Below are positions 44,128 through 53,291 of a stretch of DNA of 64,000 bases, piece by piece. This DNA comes from Sphingobacterium sp. PCS056 (GTDB lineage: Bacteria; Bacteroidota; Bacteroidia; Sphingobacteriales; Sphingobacteriaceae). Position numbers and translations under genes: made by a program. The stretch's first letter is position 1; every line of letters starts with the position of its first letter. Where the stretch lies: contig NZ_CP096883.1 of the NCBI RefSeq assembly GCF_023273895.1, positions 4,836,001 to 4,900,000 on the forward strand, read 5' to 3'. The notes under the pieces were generated by a model. That model was not told the DNA's origin. It saw nothing but the letters and a program-made list of their open reading frames with translations, and did no database searches.

Positions 44128-47100
44128 ATGTATACAAAAGACGTTTCGCCACAGGGTTCAGATGATTTTCACCAGTTTCGGTTTTCAGATATTCATTTTG
44201 ACAATGAACATCGATACAGCTTTTATTCCTGGATGTCGAACTTGTCCGACCACCAATCTCCTATACAAATTTTGTCTCTCAAGAAAAATGAAGGCCATTT
44301 TTCCATCCTTTCTCTTGGTATCACCCATGATATCATTGCCGTGTACGATTGTCCGGTACTCTCACTATTCTGTAATTGTTCTGACCACGAAGAATTTTGT
44401 ATCCATCAAAAACTGATTTTAAATGAAATCTATAAGAATGATCACGTCAATTTATTTTTTTCTAAATATGCATATCACGATCATCTGAAAAAAATAGCAG
44501 TCAAATACGGGCTTGAGGATGAACAGGGACTGGAAGACTATTTTGAAATCCAATGGGTGGATAGAGCTGTAAAAATTCACAAAAAACAAGATAATTTGCT
44601 GGATCTATCTGCGGATATCTTCAACACCGCAACAGGTACTGATCTAAAACGTAACGACAAAGAAGTCGAACAACAGACCAATATCTTGGTCTTAAAGGAG
44701 CATAAATACTATAAACATCCACAGGTCTTGCTCTATCGTGCTACACGTGCTAAAAATGGATCTCTAAAAAATCCATTACAACTGATTTCTTGTGAGGAAA
44801 TGATCTGGACAAGTAAAGATATCACGGAAGGACAATTCTTTACGGCACTTCATTTTTTAGGACAGAATACCGTAGAAGAAGGGAATCAACAGATAACAGC
44901 ATTTAAAAAGTTGATTAAAAATCCACTGGGACTGGAGATTTATCAGCATGATAAATCTCTAGCCCAAAGTATTTCGGCAAATAGTCTAACACAGATCACA
45001 TTAAGAGAACTTCCAAAAACAATTCGTATCGATATCGATCAAATTGGTAATTTTTTTACCATCCGGAGTACGGTCCAAATTGCGGGGCAAGATCATCCTT
45101 TACAGCAACTTCCTTTAGTATTTGACTATTTCACCCAAGTCCAGCAGCATTTTTATTTTATTGAAAATCGACAGATCCTGACCCTTTTCAAATTGTTTCA
45201 TACTACAGCTGATCACCTTAAAGTACATCAGTCCAAATTTGAGGATTTTAAGAGGGATTTCTTAATGATCATGGAAGAAGTGGTAGATGTCAATTACCTA
45301 CACATCCCAAAGGCAAGTAGTAAACAAATTAAAGAACAGCAATTCTATAGCGATACCGAAGCAATTATCTATCTTGAAGAATCTGGTGATTACATCAATC
45401 TGATTCCAACGATGCGGTACGCTGATGTAGAGGTGCCGGTACGGAGTAGACGGTCCATTTTTGGATTTGATAAAAAAGGAAAGAAATTTTTAGTGAAACG
45501 GGATCTCGAAGCCGAACTCCAGATTGTCAGTTTAATCATCAAACAGCACCCCTATTTTGAGGAGCAGCTGGATGAAGATTTTCAGCACTTCTATCTGCAT
45601 CGTAAACATTTCCTTGAATTGGACTGGTTTCTAAATGTCTTTGAGGAGTGGCGTAAACACCGCATCTCTATCATCGGATTTAACGAAATAAAAGCAAATA
45701 CATACAATTCCTTTAAGGGTAAAATAGCTATTCATGTGCTAAGTGGGCAGAATTGGTTTAATGTCCATGTCGATATGCAATTTGGAAAAAGTAAAGGGTC
45801 TCTTAAAAACCTTCAAAAAGCCATTCGTAACAAATCAAAATTCATCTCCCTAGATGATGGTACGCAAGGTATGCTGCCCGAGGAATGGCTTCATAAATTT
45901 GAGCAGTTTTTTTTAGCTGGTGAAATAATCGATGACAGCCTCTTACAGATCGCAGAAACTAATTATTCGGCTATCGATCAATATTTTGAAGAAGAGTGGT
46001 TATCCCAAAAAGCAAAAGAACGACTTGAGGAAATCAAAAATAAAATCAAAAATATCGATCAGGTCAAGCCAGTAGTACTATCCAAAGATTTTATAGGCAG
46101 CCTACGAAGTTACCAACATGATGGACTGAACTGGTTGAATTTTTTAGATGAGTTTAATTTTGGAGGTTGCCTAGCAGATGATATGGGACTCGGGAAAACG
46201 ATTCAGATCATTGCCTTTATTTTAGACCAACGTATCAAAGTTAAAAACAATTGCAATCTGCTGGTACTGCCAACGACGCTTATTTTCAACTGGAAAAATG
46301 AATTGGATAAATTTGCACCATCGATTAAAACACTTGTACTTCAAGGTGCAGATCGGCAAAAAAACACTCAAGGATTTGAGCAATATGAACTGATATTAAT
46401 TTCTTATCATAACCTGTTGACCGATATCAATCATTTAAAAAAACAGGCTTTCAACTATATCTTTTTAGACGAGTCGCAACAGATAAAAAACCCCAATTCG
46501 CAACGATACCAAGCGGTCACCAAACTCACTGCGCGCAATCGTATCGTCATCACTGGAACACCAATCGAAAACAGCACCATGGATCTTTTTGCTCAGCTAT
46601 CCTTTGCTAATCCCGGATTATTAGGTTCAAAAAAATATTTTAAAGATGTGTACACGACGCCTATCGATGGATTTAGTAATAAAAAAAGACTGGAAGAACT
46701 GCAACGCAAAGTAAAACCTTTTATTCTTAGACGCACGAAAACTGAGGTCGCCAAAGAGTTGCCTGCAAAAAATGAAATCGTACTTTACTGCGAGATGAAA
46801 CCTGCGCAAAGGCATATCTATGATACGTATGAAAAAGAATTTCGAGAATTTATCTCTGTAAAAGATGGAGATGAAATCCGTAAAAGTCCGATGCATGTGT
46901 TAAAAGGACTGACTAAGCTGCGACAGATCTGCAACTCAACAAAATTGCTAAAAACAGAAGATCTAAGTGTGGAGCAAGATGCATGTAAAATTGAAATGCT
47001 GGTCGAACAGGTGCTGGATAAAAGTCCTTATCAAAAAATAATCATCTTTTCACAGTTCGTGAGTATGTTAAATCTAATCGAAACAGCATTATCCAAACAC

Positions 47101-47487
47101 GATATCACGGCACTAAAATTGACAGGACAAACAAGAGATAGGCAATATATTGTATCGCAATTTCAGGAAAATGATGCGCAAAGGGTTATCTTGATCAGTT
47201 TAAAAGCTGGTGGAACAGGTCTAAATCTAACGGCTGCGAGTTTAGTTTATCTGGTAGATCCGTGGTGGAATCCAGCCGTTGAAGCGCAAGCTATCGACCG
47301 TGCTTTCCGGATCGGTCAAGCCAAAGATGTGACCGCTATACGTTTGATCTGCCCAGATACTGTCGAGGACAAAATCATGAAACTGCAGGCAAATAAAACA
47401 GCCATAGCGGATAATATCATTTCCAGCAAATACAATCCAATAGCGGATTTCATGAATAAAGAGCGTTTACTTGCACTATTTGAATAG
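44128..47487 (+). CDS. SNF2-family ATPase/helicase with SWIM zinc finger
   Basis: The 1119-residue protein has a SWIM-type zinc finger near residue 80-93 (CNCSDHEEFCIH, pattern CxC...CxH). A long middle region follows, then a two-lobed SNF2 motor: motif I DMGLGKT (about 690), motif II DESQ (about 780, where DEAH/DEAQ is usual), motif III TGTPIEN, motif V GGTGLNLT and motif VI QAIDRAFRIGQ. It would move along or remodel protein-DNA complexes using ATP. Bacterial SWIM-SNF2 proteins lie close to RapA-like and chromatin-like ATPases, but the task is unknown. The start is taken at ATG 44128. Confidence 0.9.
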   Translation: MYTKDVSPQGSDDFHQFRFSDIHFDNEHRYSFYSWMSNLSDHQSPIQILSLKKNEGHFSILSLGITHDIIAVYDCPVLSLFCNCSDHEEFCIHQKLILNEIYKNDHVNLFFSKYAYHDHLKKIAVKYGLEDEQGLEDYFEIQWVDRAVKIHKKQDNLLDLSADIFNTATGTDLKRNDKEVEQQTNILVLKEHKYYKHPQVLLYRATRAKNGSLKNPLQLISCEEMIWTSKDITEGQFFTALHFLGQNTVEEGNQQITAFKKLIKNPLGLEIYQHDKSLAQSISANSLTQITLRELPKTIRIDIDQIGNFFTIRSTVQIAGQDHPLQQLPLVFDYFTQVQQHFYFIENRQILTLFKLFHTTADHLKVHQSKFEDFKRDFLMIMEEVVDVNYLHIPKASSKQIKEQQFYSDTEAIIYLEESGDYINLIPTMRYADVEVPVRSRRSIFGFDKKGKKFLVKRDLEAELQIVSLIIKQHPYFEEQLDEDFQHFYLHRKHFLELDWFLNVFEEWRKHRISIIGFNEIKANTYNSFKGKIAIHVLSGQNWFNVHVDMQFGKSKGSLKNLQKAIRNKSKFISLDDGTQGMLPEEWLHKFEQFFLAGEIIDDSLLQIAETNYSAIDQYFEEEWLSQKAKERLEEIKNKIKNIDQVKPVVLSKDFIGSLRSYQHDGLNWLNFLDEFNFGGCLADDMGLGKTIQIIAFILDQRIKVKNNCNLLVLPTTLIFNWKNELDKFAPSIKTLVLQGADRQKNTQGFEQYELILISYHNLLTDINHLKKQAFNYIFLDESQQIKNPNSQRYQAVTKLTARNRIVITGTPIENSTMDLFAQLSFANPGLLGSKKYFKDVYTTPIDGFSNKKRLEELQRKVKPFILRRTKTEVAKELPAKNEIVLYCEMKPAQRHIYDTYEKEFREFISVKDGDEIRKSPMHVLKGLTKLRQICNSTKLLKTEDLSVEQDACKIEMLVEQVLDKSPYQKIIIFSQFVSMLNLIETALSKHDITALKLTGQTRDRQYIVSQFQENDAQRVILISLKAGGTGLNLTAASLVYLVDPWWNPAVEAQAIDRAFRIGQAKDVTAIRLICPDTVEDKIMKLQANKTAIADNIISSKYNPIADFMNKERLLALFE

Positions 47488-47517
47488 ACACGAATTATAG
47501 AAAAAACTACTGCTCCA

Positions 47518-48387
47518 ATGAAAAAATTAAAGCAAAGCGTGGAATATTTGAAATCTCTAGAAAAGATTTCTGTTGCAGAAAACATACATGATATTTGGTC
47601 TTATATCTGCTATTCTCCTAAAATGCCTTTGAGACATCATCAGGAACAGTTGATTGAATTAGCCTCAAAAAATAAATTGACGGTAAAAGATGAGTTTTTC
47701 AGTGGCCATCTATTATCCTTTCCTGTCTTTCGTTGGGGAGCGGGTAAGGACATCGTTTTGTTAACACATGGGTGGGGATCAAAAGCTGCGGATTTTTCCA
47801 TACTTATTGAGCAGCTATTGGAAAATCCAGAATTAACGATAATTGCATTTGATGCCCCTGGAAATGGAGAAGCTGAGGGTGAGCTATCCAACTTAATCTT
47901 ATATATGGAAGCTGTGCAAGCTATTATAACTGCCTACGGCATGCCTGCCATAACGATTGGTCATTCTCTTGGAGCTATGGCCAATGTTGCGGCTTTAGCC
48001 AATATCAAACATAAGCCAACTTGGATCATTAGCCTTACTCCTCTAGTAAACTTAAAAGCGAATTTTGCGGCCAGCATGGATTATGTAGGTATTCCCATAC
48101 ATGTTCAAGAGCACTTCTTCCAGAATTTTGAAGAAAAGTTCAATATGAAAATTGCTTACTTTCACTTAAATAGTCTATATACATTCGATAACACCCAACA
48201 ACATTTGGTCCTGTATGACAAGGAAGATAAAATTGCTCCCTATGATTATCTGCATTCGTATTTGGATGATCATCCTCAAGTAGAAGCTATCAACCTGAAC
48301 GCTGTTGGTCATGAAAAAATATTAAGATCTCCGGAAGCTATAGCGCTAATCCTTGAAAAGGTGAAAACGTTACAGTCAGAAAAATAA
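47518..48387 (+). CDS. Alpha/beta hydrolase
   Basis: The 289-residue protein has the alpha/beta-hydrolase signs: oxyanion segment LLTHGWGS, FDAPGNGEAEG, the nucleophile elbow IGHSLGAMA and a late Asp (DKEDKIAPYD) and His (VGHEKIL) to complete the triad. No signal peptide is seen, so it is cytoplasmic. It lies 30 bases after the SNF2 gene on the same strand, possibly cotranscribed. The ester or other substrate is not known. Confidence 0.85.
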   Translation: MKKLKQSVEYLKSLEKISVAENIHDIWSYICYSPKMPLRHHQEQLIELASKNKLTVKDEFFSGHLLSFPVFRWGAGKDIVLLTHGWGSKAADFSILIEQLLENPELTIIAFDAPGNGEAEGELSNLILYMEAVQAIITAYGMPAITIGHSLGAMANVAALANIKHKPTWIISLTPLVNLKANFAASMDYVGIPIHVQEHFFQNFEEKFNMKIAYFHLNSLYTFDNTQQHLVLYDKEDKIAPYDYLHSYLDDHPQVEAINLNAVGHEKILRSPEAIALILEKVKTLQSEK

Positions 48388-48476
48388 GATGGTGACGAAT
48401 ATGAGCTATAATAGCGTATCACTAAAATATTGACTGAATTGAAATCCTGAATAGTTAGTAAAAAACTTCATCAATC

Positions 48477-48872
48477 ATGCGAAATAGTTCCTTGCACACC
48501 TTCTTAACTTATAGTATTGCCTTCGTTTGGTTTGCAAATGGTTTATATTGTAAAGTGCTGAATTTGGTTCCACGACATCAAAAAATTGTCTCCATAATTT
48601 TAGGTGATCAATATGCAGGCGTATTAACTTTACTTATTGGTCTCGCAGAAATTATTATGGCTATATGGATTGTAAGCGGTTTTAAGTCACGTTTAAATTG
48701 TATTGTTCAAATTATTGTAATTGCTATGATGAACAGTCTAGAACTATTATTTGCACCTCATTTATTGCTATGGGGTCACTGGAATATCTTATACGCTTTG
48801 ATATTTATCCTTATTATCTACAGCAACGAATACTATTTTTCTAAAAATAAAGGCCATGTTCGCATTTCTTAA
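48477..48872 (+). CDS. DoxX-like membrane protein, first gene of an AT-rich overlapping operon
   Basis: The 131-residue protein has four hydrophobic helices and matches the DoxX-like layout: N-terminal YSIAFVWFANGLYCKVL, then TLLIGLAEIIMAIWIVSGFKSRLN and a last helix near residue 105-120. Members of this family are integral membrane proteins linked to thiol or redox chemistry in a few cases. It overlaps the next gene by 17 bases. The four-gene unit 48477-50736 is visibly richer in A and T than the genes on either side. Confidence 0.78.
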   Translation: MRNSSLHTFLTYSIAFVWFANGLYCKVLNLVPRHQKIVSIILGDQYAGVLTLLIGLAEIIMAIWIVSGFKSRLNCIVQIIVIAMMNSLELLFAPHLLLWGHWNILYALIFILIIYSNEYYFSKNKGHVRIS

Positions 48873-49596
48873 AAATCACCCTTTTGCTGTTGAAGCATAT
48901 TTCGAAAGTTCTATTGTTTTAACATTTGCCGTTTCTAAGGAGAAATTAGTTCAACTGATTCCTAAAACATTGACATTGGATACTCTTGATGGCCACTACG
49001 GATTTTTGGCTGTAGCTTTAGTTAAAACAACTCAATTAAGACCTAAAGGTTTTCCTAAGGTATTCGGAAATGATTTCTTTCTTATTGGATACCGAATTTT
49101 TGTAAAATATGAAAATGAAAAAGGGAAGAAACGTCGTGGATTATATATTCTAAAATCGGAAACAAATCGAAAAAAAATGGAAATTTTAGGCAATATATTT
49201 AGTCATTATAATTATAGCACAACCGATATCCAACAACAAAAAAAAGGTAAAGAGCATTGCGTTTCTTCCAAAAAATCTAATTTTCAAATTGAGTATAGCG
49301 AGGGAGATATTAACAGTGAATTACCGGCACAATCTCCTTTTATTAATTGGAAAGAGGCCAGGAAATATGCTGGACCACTTCCATTTACTTTTAATTATGA
49401 TATAAAGAAAAACGAAATGCTAATTATTGAAGGAATTAGAAATAACTGGAAACCTATCCCAATAATAGTATCTCAATACCATATCGAATTTTTGAAAGAG
49501 CTAAAATTAGATGATGCTATATTAGCAAATGCTTTTATTATTAATCATATACCCTATTCTTGGAAAAAAGGAATTAAAGAAAAATGCAGCAATTAA
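48856..49596 (+). CDS. DUF2071 protein
   Basis: The 246-residue protein resembles the DUF2071 (acetoacetate-decarboxylase-like fold) family: an opening HPFAVEAYFESSIVLTFAV, KLVQLIPKTLTLDTLDG, HYGFLAVALVKTTQLRP and a closing PIPIIVSQYHIEF. No catalytic lysine can be placed with confidence. It overlaps its neighbours by 17 and 13 bases, so it is translationally coupled to the DoxX-like and methyltransferase genes. A joint function is likely but unknown. Confidence 0.7.
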   Translation: MFAFLKNHPFAVEAYFESSIVLTFAVSKEKLVQLIPKTLTLDTLDGHYGFLAVALVKTTQLRPKGFPKVFGNDFFLIGYRIFVKYENEKGKKRRGLYILKSETNRKKMEILGNIFSHYNYSTTDIQQQKKGKEHCVSSKKSNFQIEYSEGDINSELPAQSPFINWKEARKYAGPLPFTFNYDIKKNEMLIIEGIRNNWKPIPIIVSQYHIEFLKELKLDDAILANAFIINHIPYSWKKGIKEKCSN

Positions 49597-50342
49597 GGAA
49601 ACCACTTCAAGGTCTAGGAAATATCATCCGATTCAATTGGCACTTCTATCTCATTGCCTTATTATGTATAGGTTTATTACTATGGGGTTATTTTCTCGTT
49701 GATGATCATCTTAAATTCTATTTTCTGATACTGCTGAGTGTAGTCTGCCTCTCTACGGGAATGTCTTTACTTGCATCATTTTATATTTATGATTTCAGCG
49801 ATTTCTATTCTTTAAAATGGTTAAAAAAATCTTATGAAAACAAATCAATTGTGAATATTAATGCCGGATTTGACGAAACAACTGTATATTTAAAACAGGT
49901 ATTTCCACAATCAACGATACAAATACTTGATTTTTATGATGCAAAAAAACACACAGAAATTTCTATCAAAAGAGCTCGAAAAGCATATCCATTAGCTAAA
50001 TCCTGCCAAACAATCAGCACGCTGCATATTCCTATTCGATTTCAATCAATAGATTTGATATTTCTTGTTCTAGCTGCACATGAAATTCGTGATTCAAATG
50101 AACGAACTTTATTTTTTAAAGAAATACATCGAATTTTAAAACCTAATGGTGAGGTATATATGGTAGAGCATTTAAGGAATATACCTAATTTTTTAGCTTT
50201 TAATATTGGTTTTCTTCATTTTTACAGTAAAAAAAACTGGATGAATAATTTTAAGGGCGCTGGTTTTGATATTGTTGAAGAAAAGAAACATACTCCATTT
50301 ATAAGCATATTTAAATTAATGAAAAATGATTGTACACCTTAA
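49584..50342 (+). CDS. Membrane-anchored class I SAM methyltransferase
   Basis: The 252-residue protein begins with two membrane helices (about 20-40 and 45-68), followed by a Rossmann methyltransferase domain. The SAM loop is degenerate (NINAGFDETTVYL where GxGxG is usual), the acidic ribose residue may be D112 in ILDFYDA, and the motif IV/post-motif region is IFLVLAAHEIRD then EIHRILKPNGEVYMVEH. The intact post-motifs suggest a working enzyme. It is placed between DUF2071 and a four-helix protein, with overlaps. A lipid or quinone-like substrate would fit the anchor, which is inference. Confidence 0.75.
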   Translation: MQQLRKPLQGLGNIIRFNWHFYLIALLCIGLLLWGYFLVDDHLKFYFLILLSVVCLSTGMSLLASFYIYDFSDFYSLKWLKKSYENKSIVNINAGFDETTVYLKQVFPQSTIQILDFYDAKKHTEISIKRARKAYPLAKSCQTISTLHIPIRFQSIDLIFLVLAAHEIRDSNERTLFFKEIHRILKPNGEVYMVEHLRNIPNFLAFNIGFLHFYSKKNWMNNFKGAGFDIVEEKKHTPFISIFKLMKNDCTP

Positions 50343-50736
50343 ATTCATTGGTTTTATTTTAATTTTTTTAGGTATTGTACATCTAATTTTCCCTAAATAT
50401 TTTAATTGGAAGGAAGAATTAAAATCACTGAGTTTGATCAACAAAGAGATGATGTTTATCCACACTTTCTTTATCGCAATCACAATAATCTTAATGGGTG
50501 TTCTATGCATATCATCTTCGGAAGAACTCATCGAAACAAAACTCGGAAACAAATTATCTGTGGGAATGGGTATTTTTTGGTTATTGAGATTACTTATTCA
50601 ATTTTTTGGATATTCAAGTAAACTTTGGAAAGGCAAAAATTTTGAAACATTAGTTCATATTATTTTTTCTTGTCTTTGGTGTTATATGACACTAATCTTC
50701 ATTATGACATCCCTAGGGCAAAAAACATTTTTCTAA
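50326..50736 (+). CDS. Four-helix membrane protein of unknown function
   Basis: The 136-residue protein has four hydrophobic segments (about 5-22, 45-63, 78-95 and 108-130) and no recognised motif. It is the last gene of the overlapping unit, starting 17 bases before the methyltransferase stop codon. Its sequence is AT-rich like its partners. No family is recognised. Confidence 0.65.
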   Translation: MIVHLKFIGFILIFLGIVHLIFPKYFNWKEELKSLSLINKEMMFIHTFFIAITIILMGVLCISSSEELIETKLGNKLSVGMGIFWLLRLLIQFFGYSSKLWKGKNFETLVHIIFSCLWCYMTLIFIMTSLGQKTFF

Positions 50737-50740
50737 TCAT

Positions 50741-50748
50741 TAACTTTG
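50741..50748 (+). promoter_or_regulatory. Candidate -7 promoter element of the HAD phosphatase gene
   Basis: TAACTTTG matches TAnnTTTG exactly, 24 bases ahead of ATG 50773, and marks the border between the AT-rich operon and the next gene. Confidence 0.5.
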
Positions 50749-50772
50749 TACTACAAACATTTACATAGTAGC

Positions 50773-51549
50773 ATGATTAAAGCAGTTTTTTTTGATATCG
50801 ACGGTACCCTTCTTAGTTTTGATACACACAAAGTACCAACTTCAACCGAAAAAGCCATTCAAAAGTTAAAATCAAAAGGTATAAAAGTCATTGTTTCCAC
50901 GGGTAGATCTATTAATAGTTTAGATCACATCAAATACTTGGACTTTGATGGGTTTATTACTTTTAACGGTGGTTATTGTATTACGAAAGAAGGTGATGTA
51001 CTATTTAGAAAGGGAATACATGCGACAGATATTAAATCTTTGATCGACCACGCTGAGCAACATGAAGTCAGCTTCTCACTGATGTCGGAGCACGAAATAT
51101 CTATTTTTAAAGTTACGCCAGAGATCGCTTCCATGTATGAACTTCTAAACTTACCTGTCCCTCAACAAAGATCTTATGCTGACTTTGATATGGCATCGGT
51201 GCTGCAAACCAATATCTTTATTCAACCGGAAGAACAGGAAACATTTATGAACACTGTGATGCCTAATTCTGTGGCAAGCCGTTGGACACCGTTATTTGCT
51301 GATGTGAATCCTTTAGGACAAAGTAAACAGGTAGGAATCGATGTATTTATCGATCATTTTGATATCGACATAAAACAAACCATGTCATTTGGGGATGGTG
51401 GAAACGATATTACCATGCTAAAACATACGGCTTATGGAATTGCAATGGGGAATGCTAATCCTGAAGTGAAGGCTATCGCAGACTATATTACTGACGATGT
51501 CGACAATGATGGTATCTTTAATGCTCTAGCACATTTTGAGGTTATCTAA
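50773..51549 (+). CDS. Cof-type HAD-family phosphatase
   Basis: The 258-residue protein has motif I FFDIDGTLLS (nucleophile and acid Asp), motif II VIVSTGRS, a C2B-type cap and motif IV FGDGGNDITML. This makes it a Cof/YbjI-like sugar-phosphate or nucleotide phosphatase of the cytoplasm. Broad specificity is usual. The start at ATG 50773 is preferred over TTG at 50746, which lies inside a TAnnTTTG promoter box. Confidence 0.9.
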   Translation: MIKAVFFDIDGTLLSFDTHKVPTSTEKAIQKLKSKGIKVIVSTGRSINSLDHIKYLDFDGFITFNGGYCITKEGDVLFRKGIHATDIKSLIDHAEQHEVSFSLMSEHEISIFKVTPEIASMYELLNLPVPQQRSYADFDMASVLQTNIFIQPEEQETFMNTVMPNSVASRWTPLFADVNPLGQSKQVGIDVFIDHFDIDIKQTMSFGDGGNDITMLKHTAYGIAMGNANPEVKAIADYITDDVDNDGIFNALAHFEVI

Positions 51550-52157
51550 AATCTCAAAATAAGATTTGAACGAAATGTATCTGCATTACTATTCATGATC
51601 AACGTATGTTGATCACCAAATTCATACTGTAATCGTGCTTGGTAGTTTTCCATGATAGCATGATCTTTTTGATCGACAATATGGTGATTGACATGATTGA
51701 TTACATCCAATGAAATGATTTTTTCAAATACTGAAACCTTGATTTTCATTGGATACTTTTTTGCGGCATGATATCCTTGCCACAAGGCATTCTGAACTAA
51801 TGGGAGTAGGATAAACCGCGGTACTGATAAAGTAGGATATTCGATCTTCTTAGTCCACACAATGGAAAGGTCTACATCAGAAATCTGACTAAATAAAGAA
51901 ACATACTGTTCCATAAACTCGATTTCGGCAATAACAGCATGTGTTTTATAGGGTTGCAAAGCAATATCTTGATAATCTAAAAGTGCTCGTAAAATGGCAG
52001 GATCTGTGAGTTCACTCTTAATTCTGTCTAGGCAGATGCGTATAAGGTCGACATCCATCTGGCTATTTATAAAAGATAAGTCGGCCTTATCTTTCCATTG
52101 CCACTGTACATTTTCGGGAACCTTACTACTCCACAAACGTTTCCATAATCGATCCAT
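51546..52157 (-). CDS. Degenerate LytS-type histidine kinase core, probably inactive
   Basis: The 203-residue protein has no membrane segment. Its pattern follows the LytS/YehU cytoplasmic domain: ExEFMEQYVSLFSQ, then PRFILLPLVQNALWQGY where LVENAxxHG is usual, then the strand VINHVNHHI and YQARLQYEFG where NxxxRLxxxYG is usual. The phospho-acceptor HFxFN motif is missing and the GxGIGL box reads DQKDHAIMEN, so ATP binding and phosphotransfer seem lost. It ends four bases inside the HAD gene's stop (convergent). It could be a protein-binding remnant of a kinase. Confidence 0.6.
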   Translation of the reverse strand: MDRLWKRLWSSKVPENVQWQWKDKADLSFINSQMDVDLIRICLDRIKSELTDPAILRALLDYQDIALQPYKTHAVIAEIEFMEQYVSLFSQISDVDLSIVWTKKIEYPTLSVPRFILLPLVQNALWQGYHAAKKYPMKIKVSVFEKIISLDVINHVNHHIVDQKDHAIMENYQARLQYEFGDQHTLIMNSNADTFRSNLILRF

Positions 52158-52186
52158 CGCAACTCCTATTTTAAAATTCTAATGAT

Positions 52187-52549
52187 CTATTTAAGCTTTT
52201 TTAAGATCTCCGCAACTCTGTACTCCACCATCTTTACGATCAGTTCATAAGGAATCTGTTGCTTTAAAGGAAACTGTACAGAACCTTTACCTTGTTTATA
52301 AGGAGCAAGTTGGTCCTCAAATTGCTCATGACCAGTAGGTGTAGCATAAAATCCAATATGCTTTTGATAACTGCCAAAATAAACGAGTGGTTTTCCTTTT
52401 AATTTATATGCTGGCATACCGTAGGCAATACCCTCTGTTGCATCTGGAGCATGTGCCAAAATGGTTTTCCGTACTTGCGACAAAATCTGTTGCACGTCGT
52501 GTGGAAAAGAAGCGATATATTCGTCTACCGTTTTAAACTCAATCTTCAT
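52187..52549 (-). CDS. DUF1801/YdhG-like protein
   Basis: The 120-residue protein matches the small YdhG/DUF1801 family, with FKTVDEYIASFPHDVQQIL, EGIAYGMPAYKLKGKPLVYF (43-62), KQHIGFYATP and a C-terminal KMVEYRVAEIL. A Bacillus relative is described as a frataxin-like iron chaperone, but this function should not be transferred without test. It is cytoplasmic, and its gene lies 29 bases upstream of the degenerate kinase gene. Confidence 0.82.
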   Translation of the reverse strand: MKIEFKTVDEYIASFPHDVQQILSQVRKTILAHAPDATEGIAYGMPAYKLKGKPLVYFGSYQKHIGFYATPTGHEQFEDQLAPYKQGKGSVQFPLKQQIPYELIVKMVEYRVAEILKKLK

Positions 52550-52586
52550 CGTTGATTATGATCTTAAAATACAAAATAAATTTAAA

Positions 52587-52621
52587 CAAAAGGGAACCAT
52601 TTTACCAATGATTCCCTTTTG
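52587..52621 (-). terminator. Hairpin terminator of the DUF502 gene
   Basis: Arms CAAAAGGGAA (52587-52596) and TTCCCTTTTG (52612-52621) are perfect complements, downstream of the DUF502 stop on the minus strand. Confidence 0.75.
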
Positions 52622-52647
52622 TTTTTTATAAAAATTGTTTCTGTACC

Positions 52648-53244
52648 TTATTCCAAACCACTGACACCACCTGAAACAACAAGCTTCATCGCATCTGTAG
52701 CGGACATATCTAATTTTGTTACTAAGGAAGATTTTACGACAACAACTTGTCCAGCGAATGAGTAAGAATATGGAAAATAAACCACCACTTCGTCCGTCAA
52801 ATTAATTTTTGATAGATCTGATTGTGTCAAGAAACCGATCTTACTCACGCCAATTTCATTCACTTTTACTAAAACAGGAACATTGAATTTTTTGGCATCG
52901 CCAACAAATGCTTCTGTAAAATCCTTAATCGATGAGTACAAAGTATTCAACAATGGAATACGATTAATCTGATTATTCAACCAGTGCTTAATAGGATCCG
53001 TGACAAAATTGGTAAAAACAATTCCTGCTATAACCAAGATTAAAATAACCGTTAAAATACCGATACCTGGAATATACAGGGGATGTCCAGTCTCATCCTC
53101 TAAAAACATGCCCGTAAGATTCAATGCCGAATCAACAGAAGCTACAATCCAGACAATCAAGAAAATAGCACCAGCTAAAGGAACGACAACTAAGGTTCCT
53201 TTTATAAGATAATTTAAAAAAGCTCTAATTAATTTTGATAACAT
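52648..53244 (-). CDS. DUF502 membrane protein
   Basis: The 198-residue protein has two N-terminal membrane helices (about 14-34 and 55-77) and a soluble domain with the family marks NRIPLLNTLYSSIKDFTEAF and VYFPYSYSFAGQVVVV. DUF502 proteins are widespread membrane proteins without firm function. It is separated from the MurF-Alr gene by 47 bases on the same strand and might be cotranscribed with it. Confidence 0.87.
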   Translation of the reverse strand: MLSKLIRAFLNYLIKGTLVVVPLAGAIFLIVWIVASVDSALNLTGMFLEDETGHPLYIPGIGILTVILILVIAGIVFTNFVTDPIKHWLNNQINRIPLLNTLYSSIKDFTEAFVGDAKKFNVPVLVKVNEIGVSKIGFLTQSDLSKINLTDEVVVYFPYSYSFAGQVVVVKSSLVTKLDMSATDAMKLVVSGGVSGLE

Positions 53245-53291
53245 ACTACTTGTACCTATTGACGTTACAAAGATGCGAAATAAGCCTTGAA

